Positions 34,418 through 43,074 of a DNA stretch of 64,000 nucleotides are shown here, in pieces; positions within the stretch are counted from its first letter, which is position 1; the number at the start of each line of letters is the position of its first letter. Origin of the DNA: Metabacillus arenae (lineage in GTDB: Bacteria > Bacillota > Bacilli > Bacillales > Bacillaceae). Made by a program: the position numbers and the translations under genes. The notes below the pieces were generated by a model. That model saw only the letters and a program-made list of their open reading frames with translations, was not told where the DNA came from and did not search any database. Where the stretch lies: assembly GCF_014773385.1 (NCBI RefSeq), contig NZ_JACXAI010000005.1, forward strand, positions 124,001 to 188,000. The letters run 5' to 3'.

Positions 34418-37141
34418 CTACACTTTGACTTCTAATACGTAGCCGGTTGCTTGATTTATCTTTTCACTAACGATCGTTATTTCATCTTCCACAGGCATGT
34501 CAGACAGCTTTATAGAAACAGTTGCTTTATCCATATGGATGGATGGGTTTTTCTTGAGATTCCAACTGGAAGGCAGCAATTGTACTGTCAGGCGGATGAT
34601 TTCATTTTGTTTAGGACTTTTCGCATAAGTCACAGGCATGCCGATCCGGTAGGAAAGCTCTTCTAACTCAATGTCATGCAGCTTTGCTATTTCAGGAGAA
34701 ATAAAATGTACTTCCATGATTGTTGTACTTTCTTCTTGTTTAATACTAGTTTTATAAATGGTTATTTCCCGTTCTTTGGCCCATCTCTTCGTTTCTTCCA
34801 TTGCTTGGTTATTTTCTAGACGCTTTGAAACTGTCTTAGATTGGAATAATTCCCGTTCTTTCCCTGTTTGTTGAGTTGACGCATTTTGCCCCTTAAATTG
34901 CAGAGTAAATCCAGTTATTTTTCTAAATTGTCCAACCATCTTGTCTGTATTTTCTGACCTTGAGATGGAGACAACAACTTTTCGTTCATATAAATGAATG
35001 GATGGGGTTTGTATAGGATTCCCTAATAGCTTTGTTAACTCTTCTTGAAGAAGATCTTGTCGAACCGATTCTGAAAAATGGATAGGCCATCCTGTTTCTT
35101 TTATTATCGTATCTGCCATTTCCGCTCGCTCGTTTTCTGAAACAGCATGAGGAAAGTCAAAGTAGATTGTCAACCTTTCCTTTTCCGTTCCAAGATCGTC
35201 CACTCCGCAGCGGATAAAACGTGGATGGCCTGCCATATAATTCCGAGCTATGTCCATTGCATAAGTGGGATTCACCTGAAGCCCTTGAATAGGTAAAGCT
35301 AATTTTGTTAATCTACTTTTTATCGATTGATCGATTTTGTAAGTAGTGATGCCAGGTTGTACTCGTTCAATATAATTTTCAGGAAGGCTTTGAACAGCTA
35401 ACGAAACGGCTAACTGACTTTTGATACTATCCAAATGCATGATTTGAAAAATATCTTTAAGTAAAAGATTTCCATCCGGTAAAATATTCCAGTTTAAGCT
35501 TTCAAGATATGGACGGCTGAAGGCAAGCACTTGGCCTGCAGCTTCTTTCAGCTCATCTATAGAGCGATTCCAATAGCATATAGTCTCTTTTATTTGCCCT
35601 AGACCTAACTTGATTTGTTTTCCTTTTAGGGTGTGACAGATTAAAGTATTCGTTCGCTCCTGAACATTCATGCAAATGGCCAATTGATATGTTTCCTCTG
35701 TTTCCTTTTGATAAAGCAATAAGCTGCCAATTTTCTCCCTTAGGATCGCATTTGCATGATTTTTATAGCGTTTCCCGATAACACCCTTTCCTGATTTCCG
35801 TTTTTCAAATGGATATGTTTCACCATTTTCAACAAGCAGCGGATGAAATTTTGAATCAATGACATTAGACAACTGCTTCCTTGCCTCATCGTCACCATGA
35901 ACTAGTAAAGTATAAGTAGGTTCCAGTGTCTGGATAAACCGATTCATTTCATTTGCATCCGCATGAGCAGAAAGACCGTATTTTCCAACAAGGCACTTTA
36001 CAGGATAACTTGTCCCATTCAGCTCGATATGATCTTCTATCCCGTCGGCAATATTCAACAGTTTCCTTCCAGGACTTTCCTCATCTTGATATCCCGTTAT
36101 GAAAATAGCATTTTTTTCGTTTGACACAAGCCTTTCCGCATACCAAGAGCTTGCACCACCGATTAACATACCAGATGAAGCTACAATACAACCAGGCTTT
36201 CCACTTAAGACTGACTCACGTTCTTTTGAATGGATTGCCCTGCAACGTCCTTCCCTTATAAACGCATCTCCAAGATTCTTTATTCGATAGGCAACAGGAC
36301 CTTTTAAGAAGTGTGGATAGTTGTTATAGATTTTACTGATTGGAGTGACAAGCCCATCAACATAAATAGGAAATTCTGGAATAAGTCCTTTGTCCATATA
36401 ATCCTGTAAGATAAGCAGAACTTCCTGTGCCCGTCCCAATGCAAATGCGGGAATAAGAACAAAACCACCGTTAGATATAACCTCTGAAACGTGTTTTGCA
36501 AGGCGATTTTCTTCTGTATTACGATCTGTATGGGCTCTATTTCCGTATGTTGATTCCATTATCAAAACATCCGGTTGAATATGATGAGGTACTTGTGCAC
36601 CTGATATGGTTCGGCCAGCTTTAAAACTTAAGTCGCCAGTGATAAAAATCGTTTCACCTTCTCCTTCAATCAAAAACATGACCGCGCCTAAAATGTGCCC
36701 TGCACGAAAGCTTCTAATTTTAACATTGCCAACCCGTAATTCTCCACTGGCTGGAAAAAGAAGAATGGAATTAAGCAAATCCTTTACCTGTTCTTCCGTA
36801 TATGGCGGCAACGTATTTGTTTCTCTGCATCGCTGTTCTAATATTTTATATGAATCTTTCATCATAATTTTCATTAAATCAGCTGTAGGCGGCGTTGCAT
36901 ATACTGGTATATTCGGGTAAAGGGAATGAATGATGGGCAGGGCGCCAATATGATCGGCATGGGCGTGTGTAACAAGTACTGCCTTCGGATGATCAAGGCT
37001 TTCAAGCATACCAAGTGCAGGAAGCGGATCGTCACCATTCATTCTCATCCCAGCATCAATTAACAGACTCGTACCCGCTATTTGAATATGTAAACAAGAG
37101 GCACCTACTTCATTTCCGCCTCCCAAAACACTAACTTTCAC
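34418..37141 (-). CDS. large MBL-fold/beta-CASP metallo-hydrolase with a C-terminal extension
   Basis: 907 residues. Residues 1-450 form a beta-CASP nuclease of the CPSF/YSH1 type: GGGNEVGASC, motif 2 THAHADHIG (58-66), GHILGAVMF, FITGDLS, MESTYGNR, then beta-CASP motifs IPAFALGRAQEVL, IVASSGMLIGG and GLSAHADANEM. These enzymes usually process RNA. The remaining 450 residues have no domain I recognise; repeated VxVSIS or VSIKL strand patterns and two similar E(I/L)xxxxGxPxxxx stretches hint at ferredoxin-like or KH-like repeats that might bind nucleic acid. It ends in its own terminator. A role in RNA turnover is inference. Confidence 0.83.
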   Translation of the reverse strand: MKVSVLGGGNEVGASCLHIQIAGTSLLIDAGMRMNGDDPLPALGMLESLDHPKAVLVTHAHADHIGALPIIHSLYPNIPVYATPPTADLMKIMMKDSYKILEQRCRETNTLPPYTEEQVKDLLNSILLFPASGELRVGNVKIRSFRAGHILGAVMFLIEGEGETIFITGDLSFKAGRTISGAQVPHHIQPDVLIMESTYGNRAHTDRNTEENRLAKHVSEVISNGGFVLIPAFALGRAQEVLLILQDYMDKGLIPEFPIYVDGLVTPISKIYNNYPHFLKGPVAYRIKNLGDAFIREGRCRAIHSKERESVLSGKPGCIVASSGMLIGGASSWYAERLVSNEKNAIFITGYQDEESPGRKLLNIADGIEDHIELNGTSYPVKCLVGKYGLSAHADANEMNRFIQTLEPTYTLLVHGDDEARKQLSNVIDSKFHPLLVENGETYPFEKRKSGKGVIGKRYKNHANAILREKIGSLLLYQKETEETYQLAICMNVQERTNTLICHTLKGKQIKLGLGQIKETICYWNRSIDELKEAAGQVLAFSRPYLESLNWNILPDGNLLLKDIFQIMHLDSIKSQLAVSLAVQSLPENYIERVQPGITTYKIDQSIKSRLTKLALPIQGLQVNPTYAMDIARNYMAGHPRFIRCGVDDLGTEKERLTIYFDFPHAVSENERAEMADTIIKETGWPIHFSESVRQDLLQEELTKLLGNPIQTPSIHLYERKVVVSISRSENTDKMVGQFRKITGFTLQFKGQNASTQQTGKERELFQSKTVSKRLENNQAMEETKRWAKEREITIYKTSIKQEESTTIMEVHFISPEIAKLHDIELEELSYRIGMPVTYAKSPKQNEIIRLTVQLLPSSWNLKKNPSIHMDKATVSIKLSDMPVEDEITIVSEKINQATGYVLEVKV

Positions 37142-37728
37142 CGTTATTTCCCCCTCAAAGCTTTTTTATTCATAAACTATACCTTCAGAGTTAGCTTTAG
37201 TGCTTATGCGACTGATAGTCTATAGCAGTTTTTGAAACTAATTTTCTATTATTATTATATCTAAAATGTTTCAAATGCATAAAAGTTAGTTAACAACCCT
37301 TCTGAAAAATATCCGGTCTTTCAGGAGCAGAACTATGTTTTTGCACGCTGTCTGCATGCAAGGTATTGTTAAACTATACCTTGCTAAGTATTAGTTCGTA
37401 AAATGAAAATTAAATTTTCGATCGGAGGGGGTAACCGTATTAAGAAAAAAGCTCTCATTAATCCCTGTCTGGATAACATTTTTTGATGAACGGGAAATTG
37501 ACGATACTGGTGAAGATAGACTAATATTCTGTCCCCCTGTCACTCAGGAAATACGGGATGAATTTAATTCCGATCCCTTGAGAGTCACTCTTTCATAATG
37601 AACGTCCTCAGGTATCATCGCGATGGAATAGGCCTAAGTTATGTCTTCCTTTCGTTTTGGGACAGGCTCTTTCTCACGTTGGTCTTCAGATTTTCCTTTC
37701 ATTTGGCGAGGGATATCCATACATTGGT
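37142..37728. other. intergenic region with a possible gene remnant
   Basis: A frame at about 37437-37599 (RKKLSLIPVWITFFDEREID...) follows GGAGGGGG but has no start codon at the right distance. It may be a small gene with a damaged start. Nothing else is supported. Confidence 0.35.
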
Positions 37729-38541
37729 TTATTTTACTATCATTCCGCTAAGAACCATTAGGGCATTGATTGACATATGCCATATTACTGCAGGAATGAT
37801 ACTTTTTGATTTGACTGTAATAGCACCGAAAAACAGCCCTCCCAAAGTGAATACAAGGCAACCACCCCAAGAGAATCCAAGGGAATAATGCTGCAGCCCA
37901 AAGCCTATGCTCGTTATCATTATCGCCCATCGATTGCCAAAGTGCTCAGAAAAACGACTTAGAAGCATGCCTCTCCAAATGATTTCTTCAAGCACGGAGT
38001 TAATAATTGAAAAAATAAGCATGAACCACCATATTTCCTGGATGTATGCCCAACCATTGTTCACAATAAATGGCATAAAAGCAATAAGATTTATCATCAT
38101 CGCAATGGAGAGAAATACACTTACCTTCGTGTGATGGAAGCCTGACAAAATAAACGGTACGCGAACCAACTCACCCCATTGCGGGCTTTGCCAATATCGC
38201 ATGAAAGGAAGTTTATAAATAAGCGATATGGCTGTTAACGGAAGAATGAGAAAAATCAACGACAACCTATTAAGTATGATGAGCAATCCCTCAGGATTCA
38301 GGTGGGTGATCCAATGCGAGTTCACATAGCCATATAGAAAGAATCCGATTCCAAAAGCCGTCGTTGTCAAAATAAAAAATCTCATTGATTTATTGAAGAA
38401 AAATAACCATGCGCATATTCCCCAAACACTCATCAGCAGGTAGTGATTTGTTTGTAAAATGATAATAAGTATCCCAAATAAGAACAATGACGCTATATTT
38501 CGTAAAACAGTGGAATGAAGTAAAAGTGCTTCCTTCATCAA
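37729..38541 (-). CDS. CPBP-family intramembrane metalloprotease (Abi)
   Basis: 270 residues with about eight membrane helices. The CPBP motifs are present: EEIIWRGML (about residue 187), FGLQHYSLG (about 225) and IWHMSINA (about 255), supplying the glutamates and histidines of the CAAX-protease/bacteriocin-processing family. Possible roles are bacteriocin maturation, self-immunity or membrane-protein cleavage. Single gene next to the boundary of the accessory island. Confidence 0.88.
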   Translation of the reverse strand: MMKEALLLHSTVLRNIASLFLFGILIIILQTNHYLLMSVWGICAWLFFFNKSMRFFILTTTAFGIGFFLYGYVNSHWITHLNPEGLLIILNRLSLIFLILPLTAISLIYKLPFMRYWQSPQWGELVRVPFILSGFHHTKVSVFLSIAMMINLIAFMPFIVNNGWAYIQEIWWFMLIFSIINSVLEEIIWRGMLLSRFSEHFGNRWAIMITSIGFGLQHYSLGFSWGGCLVFTLGGLFFGAITVKSKSIIPAVIWHMSINALMVLSGMIVK

Positions 38542-38596
38542 TCGTGATGCACCTTCTCTTAGTCGCTATCGATCTATTTTGAAAATAACCCGTTAA

Positions 38597-38627
38597 AATA
38601 AGTCCCTCCAATAGGAAGGGCTTTTTT
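38597..38627 (+). terminator. plus-strand terminator-like hairpin
   Basis: CCCTCC/GGAAGGG stem followed by TTTTTT on the plus strand. No plus-strand gene precedes it, so it may be a leftover of rearrangement. Confidence 0.45.
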
Positions 38628-38628
38628 C

Positions 38629-38790
38629 TTAACTAGATTCAATCCAATGCTTATGGTAAACGGTTATGAGTGTTGCTTCTTCTTTATTCGTCATAAATCC
38701 ACCTTCAACCAAAACAGAAGGGAAATGGTTAGATACGTTTGTCATGTAGAGATTACCCTTTTTAACTCCACGGTTCGTTCTTTTGGTTTT
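38629..38790 (-). pseudogene. truncated N-acetylmuramoyl-L-alanine amidase, C-terminal fragment
   Basis: Minus-strand frame with TNRGVKKGNLYMTN and PSVLVEGGFMTNKEEA, the late motifs of Amidase_3 enzymes (the Glu in VLVEGGF is a catalytic residue). Everything upstream is replaced by the lysine-rich gene end of the neighbour, and the last residues deviate. A severed cell-wall amidase gene lying at the island edge. Confidence 0.7.
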
Positions 38791-38791
38791 T

Positions 38792-39190
38792 CTAATATAT
38801 TTTTTTTCGGCGCCTCCTTGGCCTGTATGTTTCTTCTTCCTGATCATCTTCATATTTATAATCATGCTTATTAGATTCTTTTTTCTCCTTTTTTGGTTTG
38901 TTGTCTGTTTTTTCCGATTCTATCTTTTTCTTAAAATTTCGTACTGCCGAATCGATCAATTTTTCTAGAGGTATCTTCTCGATAAGGGAACTGAAATTAA
39001 ACTCAGTCTCAGCCGATGAGGTCTTCTCCGAGTCTTCTTTCCCTTCATCCTTTTCCTGATTTTCTAGTTTCTTTAACTCTTTTTGGATAAACCGCTTCCA
39101 CTCCAAATCGCCCTCCTGTTTCGAAACTGTCGAAAGTGCTTCTTCATCTGCGGCCGGATTAGAATCAGTTTTCCTCTGAATATGATCCAT
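38792..39190 (-). CDS. charged hypothetical protein of the island
   Basis: 132 residues with a perfect AAAGGAGG site before the ATG. Highly charged: acidic and lysine-rich N-terminal half likely helical (WKRFIQKELKKLENQEKDEG), a short amphipathic FNFSSLIEKIPLEKLIDSAVRNFKKKI segment, and a basic RPRRRRKKIY end. No recognised family. Divergent from the small membrane protein at 39361 across a 170-base control region. Its end abuts the broken amidase. Confidence 0.65.
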   Translation of the reverse strand: MDHIQRKTDSNPAADEEALSTVSKQEGDLEWKRFIQKELKKLENQEKDEGKEDSEKTSSAETEFNFSSLIEKIPLEKLIDSAVRNFKKKIESEKTDNKPKKEKKESNKHDYKYEDDQEEETYRPRRRRKKIY

Positions 39191-39360
39191 TGATTGGGAA
39201 CCTCCTTTTATATGTTTGATGACTCTTTATATGTTTATGTGAGTGAGCGAATCTGGATTGGACTAAAGTGGAATTCACCGAATAATGGTCCATTACCTAT
39301 ATGATCTAGGGTATTTATTCATATACTGAACTATTCTTATAAGGTAGGAGTGAAAGGAGA

Positions 39361-39579
39361 ATGAAAACAAGTAATATGGGTTTTAGGGATAAAACCTTAT
39401 TCATTCTGGGAATGAGTTTATGCGGGGTGTTTGTTTTCGTACTTGTGGTTGGCGTTATCGTTGCATTGTTTACATCTTGGTACGACAAGAAACGAACGGG
39501 AACGATTGATTCCATTCCGATGCAGGATGACGAGGTTGCGGCCACGTTGAAAGCCGAATCCGACGAGCAGAGGCTCTGA
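39361..39579 (+). CDS. small single-pass membrane protein of the island
   Basis: 72 residues, GGAGTGAAAGGAG upstream of the ATG. One membrane helix (about residues 17-40, LGMSLCGVFVFVLVVGVIVAL) followed by a short cytoplasmic-like tail (SWYDKKRTG..., acidic end). Unrecognised. It begins a plus-strand set with the broken frame at 39583 and the small helical protein at 39841. Confidence 0.65.
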   Translation: MKTSNMGFRDKTLFILGMSLCGVFVFVLVVGVIVALFTSWYDKKRTGTIDSIPMQDDEVAATLKAESDEQRL

Positions 39580-39582
39580 AGC

Positions 39583-39827
39583 GATTCAGTTCATGATGAA
39601 GGGGCAGCAGGAAATGTAGACTCCATTCGAAAAGCAAACCGCATATTCACACAATTGCGTCTGGCTGGATGCTCGATAACGAAAGCATCCCACGGCAACG
39701 TAGAATGATCTACAAACTTTGTGAAGCGTATCAACAGGTCGATCGTTTTTCAGGAAGCGGAATATTGCAAAGGTATGTTGAACGAGGAAAGGGAAAGAGT
39801 CGAGAATGGCTAAATGAAGTATCGTAA
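39583..39827 (+). pseudogene. frameshifted small gene
   Basis: Two frames join into a coherent sequence: SVHDEGAAGNVDSIRKANRIFTQLRLAG up to about 39660, then MLDNESIPRQRRMIYKLCEAYQ... in the +1 frame to a TAA at 39825. Neither part has its own ribosome site. Could instead be one 52-codon gene from ATG 39669. Confidence 0.4.
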
Positions 39828-39840
39828 GGAGGTGAAGCAG

Positions 39841-40119
39841 TTGTCAAGGGAAAATCAAGAGTTTTCGAGAATTTTTCGCGAAATCAATCGCGGATTTAGA
39901 TACTTTACTGCGAACTACACGACGGCGGTCAAAAACGGAGCAGACGTAACCCAGCAAGAAATTATTAAAGCCTTAGAAGATCGTGATCAACCCGTCGATA
40001 TCGTTGCAGGAAAATTATTCGAAGCCGTAAAGAAGGGCGTACAATATGCTGGTGAACAAATGGTCGACTCCGGAGTCGATATCGTCGAACAAATGAAAGC
40101 AAAATCGAGAAAAAAATAA
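39841..40119 (+). CDS. small helical protein A, paralogue of the protein at 47452
   Basis: 92 residues from a TTG at 39841, chosen because AAGGAGGTGA lies 6 bases upstream; the ATG at 39814 would put that site inside the gene. Predicted all-helical; the C-terminal GVQYAGEQMVDSGVDIVEQMK aligns with GVIATGQEMITSGVESIKK of the protein at 47452-47700. Amphipathic, basic, no cysteines. Family unknown. Flanks the 4-hydroxybenzoate operon on one side as its paralogue does on the other. Confidence 0.7.
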   Translation: MSRENQEFSRIFREINRGFRYFTANYTTAVKNGADVTQQEIIKALEDRDQPVDIVAGKLFEAVKKGVQYAGEQMVDSGVDIVEQMKAKSRKK

Positions 40120-40237
40120 AGAAGCCTGTCAGCATATCATTTACTGCTGAGGCCTGCATATTCAAAAGCAATGGCTGACCTAAGGGATGCGTTTCTCCCT
40201 GTAAAGCCACCCATTGATCAGTTACTCCCTTAGAACC

Positions 40238-40834
40238 TTATTCTTCTTTGTTCGATTGCTCTTTCGCCATCCCTTGCTGTAAACGGTGTCCGATGATGCT
40301 TGGATGGAAATATTCGAGTATCTGAATCCCCGGTTTACTTCCAAAATAAATGAAGTATCTTTTGTAAGGTACCTTTTTTTGCAAATTAGGAAAGTGTATC
40401 TTGATCGGCTGTTGAAAAAGATCGACCGTTTCCTCTTCGTTCATGAATCCAGAATCGGCCACCTTTCGGAATGTACGCATTCCGAGTGAGCTGATCGCTT
40501 TTCCAATTCCCTCTTGTCGATGCGCAATTTTCTCGAACAAAGCGGGAGGTACATGCTTAGAATATACAAGCGCAATGTTGTGTGACACGACAAATCGACT
40601 TTTCTCGCCGATCAAAAGCGATTCTCGAATATAGTACGGACCTCCCGAGGATTCACCCATCAGGTTTGTATCCTCTTCACCTATCTGTTCTTGCCGGATC
40701 ACTTGTACAATAATTTTTTCGTTCAACAGCATTTCCAGCAAATCCGTTGTCCGTCCATCCGTTACTAATAGAAAGTCGAATATCAATCCGTGTAAAACAT
40801 CCGACCTCTTTCGCTCAAACTGTGAGTCTATCAA
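40238..40834 (-). CDS. chorismate--pyruvate-lyase-like protein (UbiC/DUF98 type)
   Basis: 198 residues from a TTG at 40834 with GGAGGTGA 5 bases upstream (an ATG at 40855 would overlap that site). The pattern YYIRESLLIG..RFVVSHNIALVYSKHVPP..F..I..RQEGIGKAISSLGMRTFRKV matches the order of conserved features in chorismate lyases: an R-x-v-L strand, a central hydrophobic strand, LP, and the plG..l...R signature near residues 128-142. Expected reaction: chorismate to 4-hydroxybenzoate plus pyruvate. Last gene of a four-gene operon that also has a DAHP synthase and two aryl-activating enzymes, which supports the assignment. Confidence 0.7.
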   Translation of the reverse strand: MIDSQFERKRSDVLHGLIFDFLLVTDGRTTDLLEMLLNEKIIVQVIRQEQIGEEDTNLMGESSGGPYYIRESLLIGEKSRFVVSHNIALVYSKHVPPALFEKIAHRQEGIGKAISSLGMRTFRKVADSGFMNEEETVDLFQQPIKIHFPNLQKKVPYKRYFIYFGSKPGIQILEYFHPSIIGHRLQQGMAKEQSNKEE

Positions 40835-40890
40835 ACTCTCACCTCCATTAGACAATAGTGCGCGACTCTCTTCGGGCAGTTACCTGAAAG

Positions 40891-41718
40891 TTAATGGTAC
40901 AAACCGGAATCGCAGAGCCCCTTCCAGAACGCATAAAACTCATCTATGTTGACTTGCTGCTTCGCGTCGGAGAGAGCGGCCGGAGGATTCGGGTGCACCT
41001 CAACCATAATCCCATCGGCGCCAGCGGCAAGCACTGCCTTTGCACAAGGCAGCAGAATATCTTTCCGCCCGGTAGAATGACTGACATCCACTAGCACTGG
41101 AAGATGGGTCTCCTGCTTTAAGATGGGAACAGCAGAAATATCAAGCGTATTGCGAGTCGCTTGCTCGAAAGTGCGTATACCACGTTCGATTAACATGACC
41201 CGGTTATTCCCTTGATGCAGAATATATTCTGCTGCGAGCATAAACTCCTTCAAAGTAGCGGAAAGGCCGCGTTTCAGTAGTATGGGCTTCTGCGTTTGTC
41301 CGACTGCTTTCAGCAGGTCAAAGTTATGCATGTTGCGCGCACCTATTTGAAAGATATCGATATAACGGGCGGCTGTATCGATTTGAGCGGGACTCATAAT
41401 TTCGCTGACTGTCACCATTCCGATTTCATCCGCCACATCCTTCATAATTTTTAATCCCTCTTCACCGAGCCCTTGAAAATCGTAAGGAGAAGTTCTCGGT
41501 TTGAACGCCCCGCCGCGTAAAACCGTTAAGCCAGCTTTCTTTAAAGCGGAAGCAACCGTTAAGAGCTGATCTCTCGATTCGATCGAGCAGGGACCTGCGA
41601 TCAGCATATGCGAAGAACCACCGATCACTGCTTGCTTAATATTAATAATCGTATCCTCGCTTTTATGGTGGCGGCTTACGAGAAGCAGTGATTTCTCTTG
41701 TTGCAATTTATCGTTCAT
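40891..41718 (-). CDS. 3-deoxy-7-phosphoheptulonate (DAHP) synthase, type I-beta, catalytic domain only
   Basis: 275 residues from the ATG at 41718 (AAAGGA 10 bases upstream). Catalytic features: [48 protein letters not shown] and EVHPNP, all metal- or phosphate-binding segments of the AroF/KdsA-like enzyme that condenses PEP and erythrose-4-phosphate. It lacks the chorismate-mutase-type regulatory domain fused to the housekeeping Bacillus enzyme, so it may escape feedback inhibition. Sits between the ligases and the chorismate lyase: a dedicated entry into the shikimate pathway. Confidence 0.9.
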   Translation of the reverse strand: MNDKLQQEKSLLLVSRHHKSEDTIINIKQAVIGGSSHMLIAGPCSIESRDQLLTVASALKKAGLTVLRGGAFKPRTSPYDFQGLGEEGLKIMKDVADEIGMVTVSEIMSPAQIDTAARYIDIFQIGARNMHNFDLLKAVGQTQKPILLKRGLSATLKEFMLAAEYILHQGNNRVMLIERGIRTFEQATRNTLDISAVPILKQETHLPVLVDVSHSTGRKDILLPCAKAVLAAGADGIMVEVHPNPPAALSDAKQQVNIDEFYAFWKGLCDSGLYH

Positions 41719-41805
41719 GATGAACAATTCCTTTCTTTCAGTCTAATTAATGGGAATCCTCCTAACCAATTATCGTTATGCTACCCGAATTCAATGGATC
41801 TATTT

Positions 41806-43041
41806 CTATGCGCCGTTACTTCGCTTTTTGATATATACAGGCTTTATCGATGGAACGTTACTTATGAGATCGACACGATCGAGCAACGTAGTGATTTCAA
41901 CTGTGACCGGCACTTGAAGTCGAGAAGATAATCGAGAACTGACATTTTCCTCCGACCATTTCCCGGAATCATGCGAATCTAGTAAAATGTGCAGCCCCTC
42001 TTCCTGCTCTAGCACTTTCCAAGCATCCGGAGCAGGAGACAACAAATATACGGCTTCCTGAATATCCATTGCATCTAGGACGATATTTCCGAAACGGATT
42101 CGATCCTTGCTTCTGCCGTAATGAACCAGCTTGGCTCCAGCCCGGCCGCAATCGCATAAACAGGGCTCTACAGAGATAATGTCTTCATTAAAGTATCGCA
42201 GCAGAGGAGAACCCTGATGGGAAAGCGTCGTGATTGCCGCAAACCCTCTTTCTCCATAAGCGACGGGGTTTGAACCGTCCTCACTCAGTACTTCTACGAA
42301 AAAATCTTGTTCTACGATATGCATTGTGCCATACTCGCACATTGTAGCGATATTGGCAGTTTCCGTCGAACCGTACATATTAAATACAGGCACGCTCCAC
42401 AGCTTTTCTATATGCTCCCTGCGCTTGTCGCTCATTAATTCACCAGCAACGCATATGGCGCGCAGAGCCGGAAAGTCCTTGCTCGGCTCAGAACCGCCGA
42501 GACGAGCTGTTTCGGCCAGCAGTTCCATCTCACGCGGGAGTCCCGCCAACACCGTGACAGAAAGATTTTTCATCAGGCTTAACACTCTGGGGTAAGGGGT
42601 AACTACAGTACGTCCGCTTGCGGGAACGACCCCAGCTCCTGTCTGCCAAGCTGCATGCTGCATTAAGAATGCAGGCAGCGCCATTGCGTAAGGAAAGCGG
42701 ATCAGCACCAGATCTTCAGACGTCAAACCCACACCGCATTCCATCAATTGTCTTCCGCCATTCATCAAATCTTTTTGCGTAAACCAGGCAGCGGAGGGCT
42801 CCCCGGTCGTGCCGGTCGATTCGTGGTATTGAGCGATATCCTTCATATCGACGGCGAGGTGACCGAAGATGCCGGCTTTCCGCAGATCTCCCTTTGTCGT
42901 TAACGGAAGTGTCTGGATGTGACTCAATTCAATGCCGTTTAAAGCATAGTCCGATAATTTCCTCTTGTACAAAGGAGATTTTAGAATTCGCACATACATC
43001 TCCTGAAACTTTCGCGCCCTCTCTCTATCGATGTCACTCAT
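41806..43041 (-). CDS. PaaK-like adenylate-forming enzyme B
   Basis: 411 residues. ATP-binding loop STGTTGEP at 75-82, YGSTETA near 222 and a cysteine pair CLCDCGRAG near 297, the PaaK-type layout. The usual YRTGD motif is RYFNED here. Expected activity: ATP-dependent activation of an aryl acid as adenylate or CoA thioester. Closely similar in layout to the N-terminal 400 residues of the TPR fusion at 48505 and less so to enzyme A. Begins 33 bases after enzyme A, second gene of the operon. Confidence 0.85.
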   Translation of the reverse strand: MSDIDRERARKFQEMYVRILKSPLYKRKLSDYALNGIELSHIQTLPLTTKGDLRKAGIFGHLAVDMKDIAQYHESTGTTGEPSAAWFTQKDLMNGGRQLMECGVGLTSEDLVLIRFPYAMALPAFLMQHAAWQTGAGVVPASGRTVVTPYPRVLSLMKNLSVTVLAGLPREMELLAETARLGGSEPSKDFPALRAICVAGELMSDKRREHIEKLWSVPVFNMYGSTETANIATMCEYGTMHIVEQDFFVEVLSEDGSNPVAYGERGFAAITTLSHQGSPLLRYFNEDIISVEPCLCDCGRAGAKLVHYGRSKDRIRFGNIVLDAMDIQEAVYLLSPAPDAWKVLEQEEGLHILLDSHDSGKWSEENVSSRLSSRLQVPVTVEITTLLDRVDLISNVPSIKPVYIKKRSNGA

Positions 43042-43074
43042 TAAGGCACCTCCTCTCTCGTTTTTTGTTTATAG

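Noticed and set aside
37437-37599. Frame RKKLSLIPVWITFFDEREID... as a gene
   Set aside because: Good ribosome-like GGAGGGGG but no ATG, GTG or TTG at a proper distance; kept only as a possible remnant.
38650-38664. GCTTATGGTAAACGG as a third att copy at the island edge
   Set aside because: It differs from ACTTATGATACGG in several positions and lies in the coding-like end of the amidase remnant; too weak to call.
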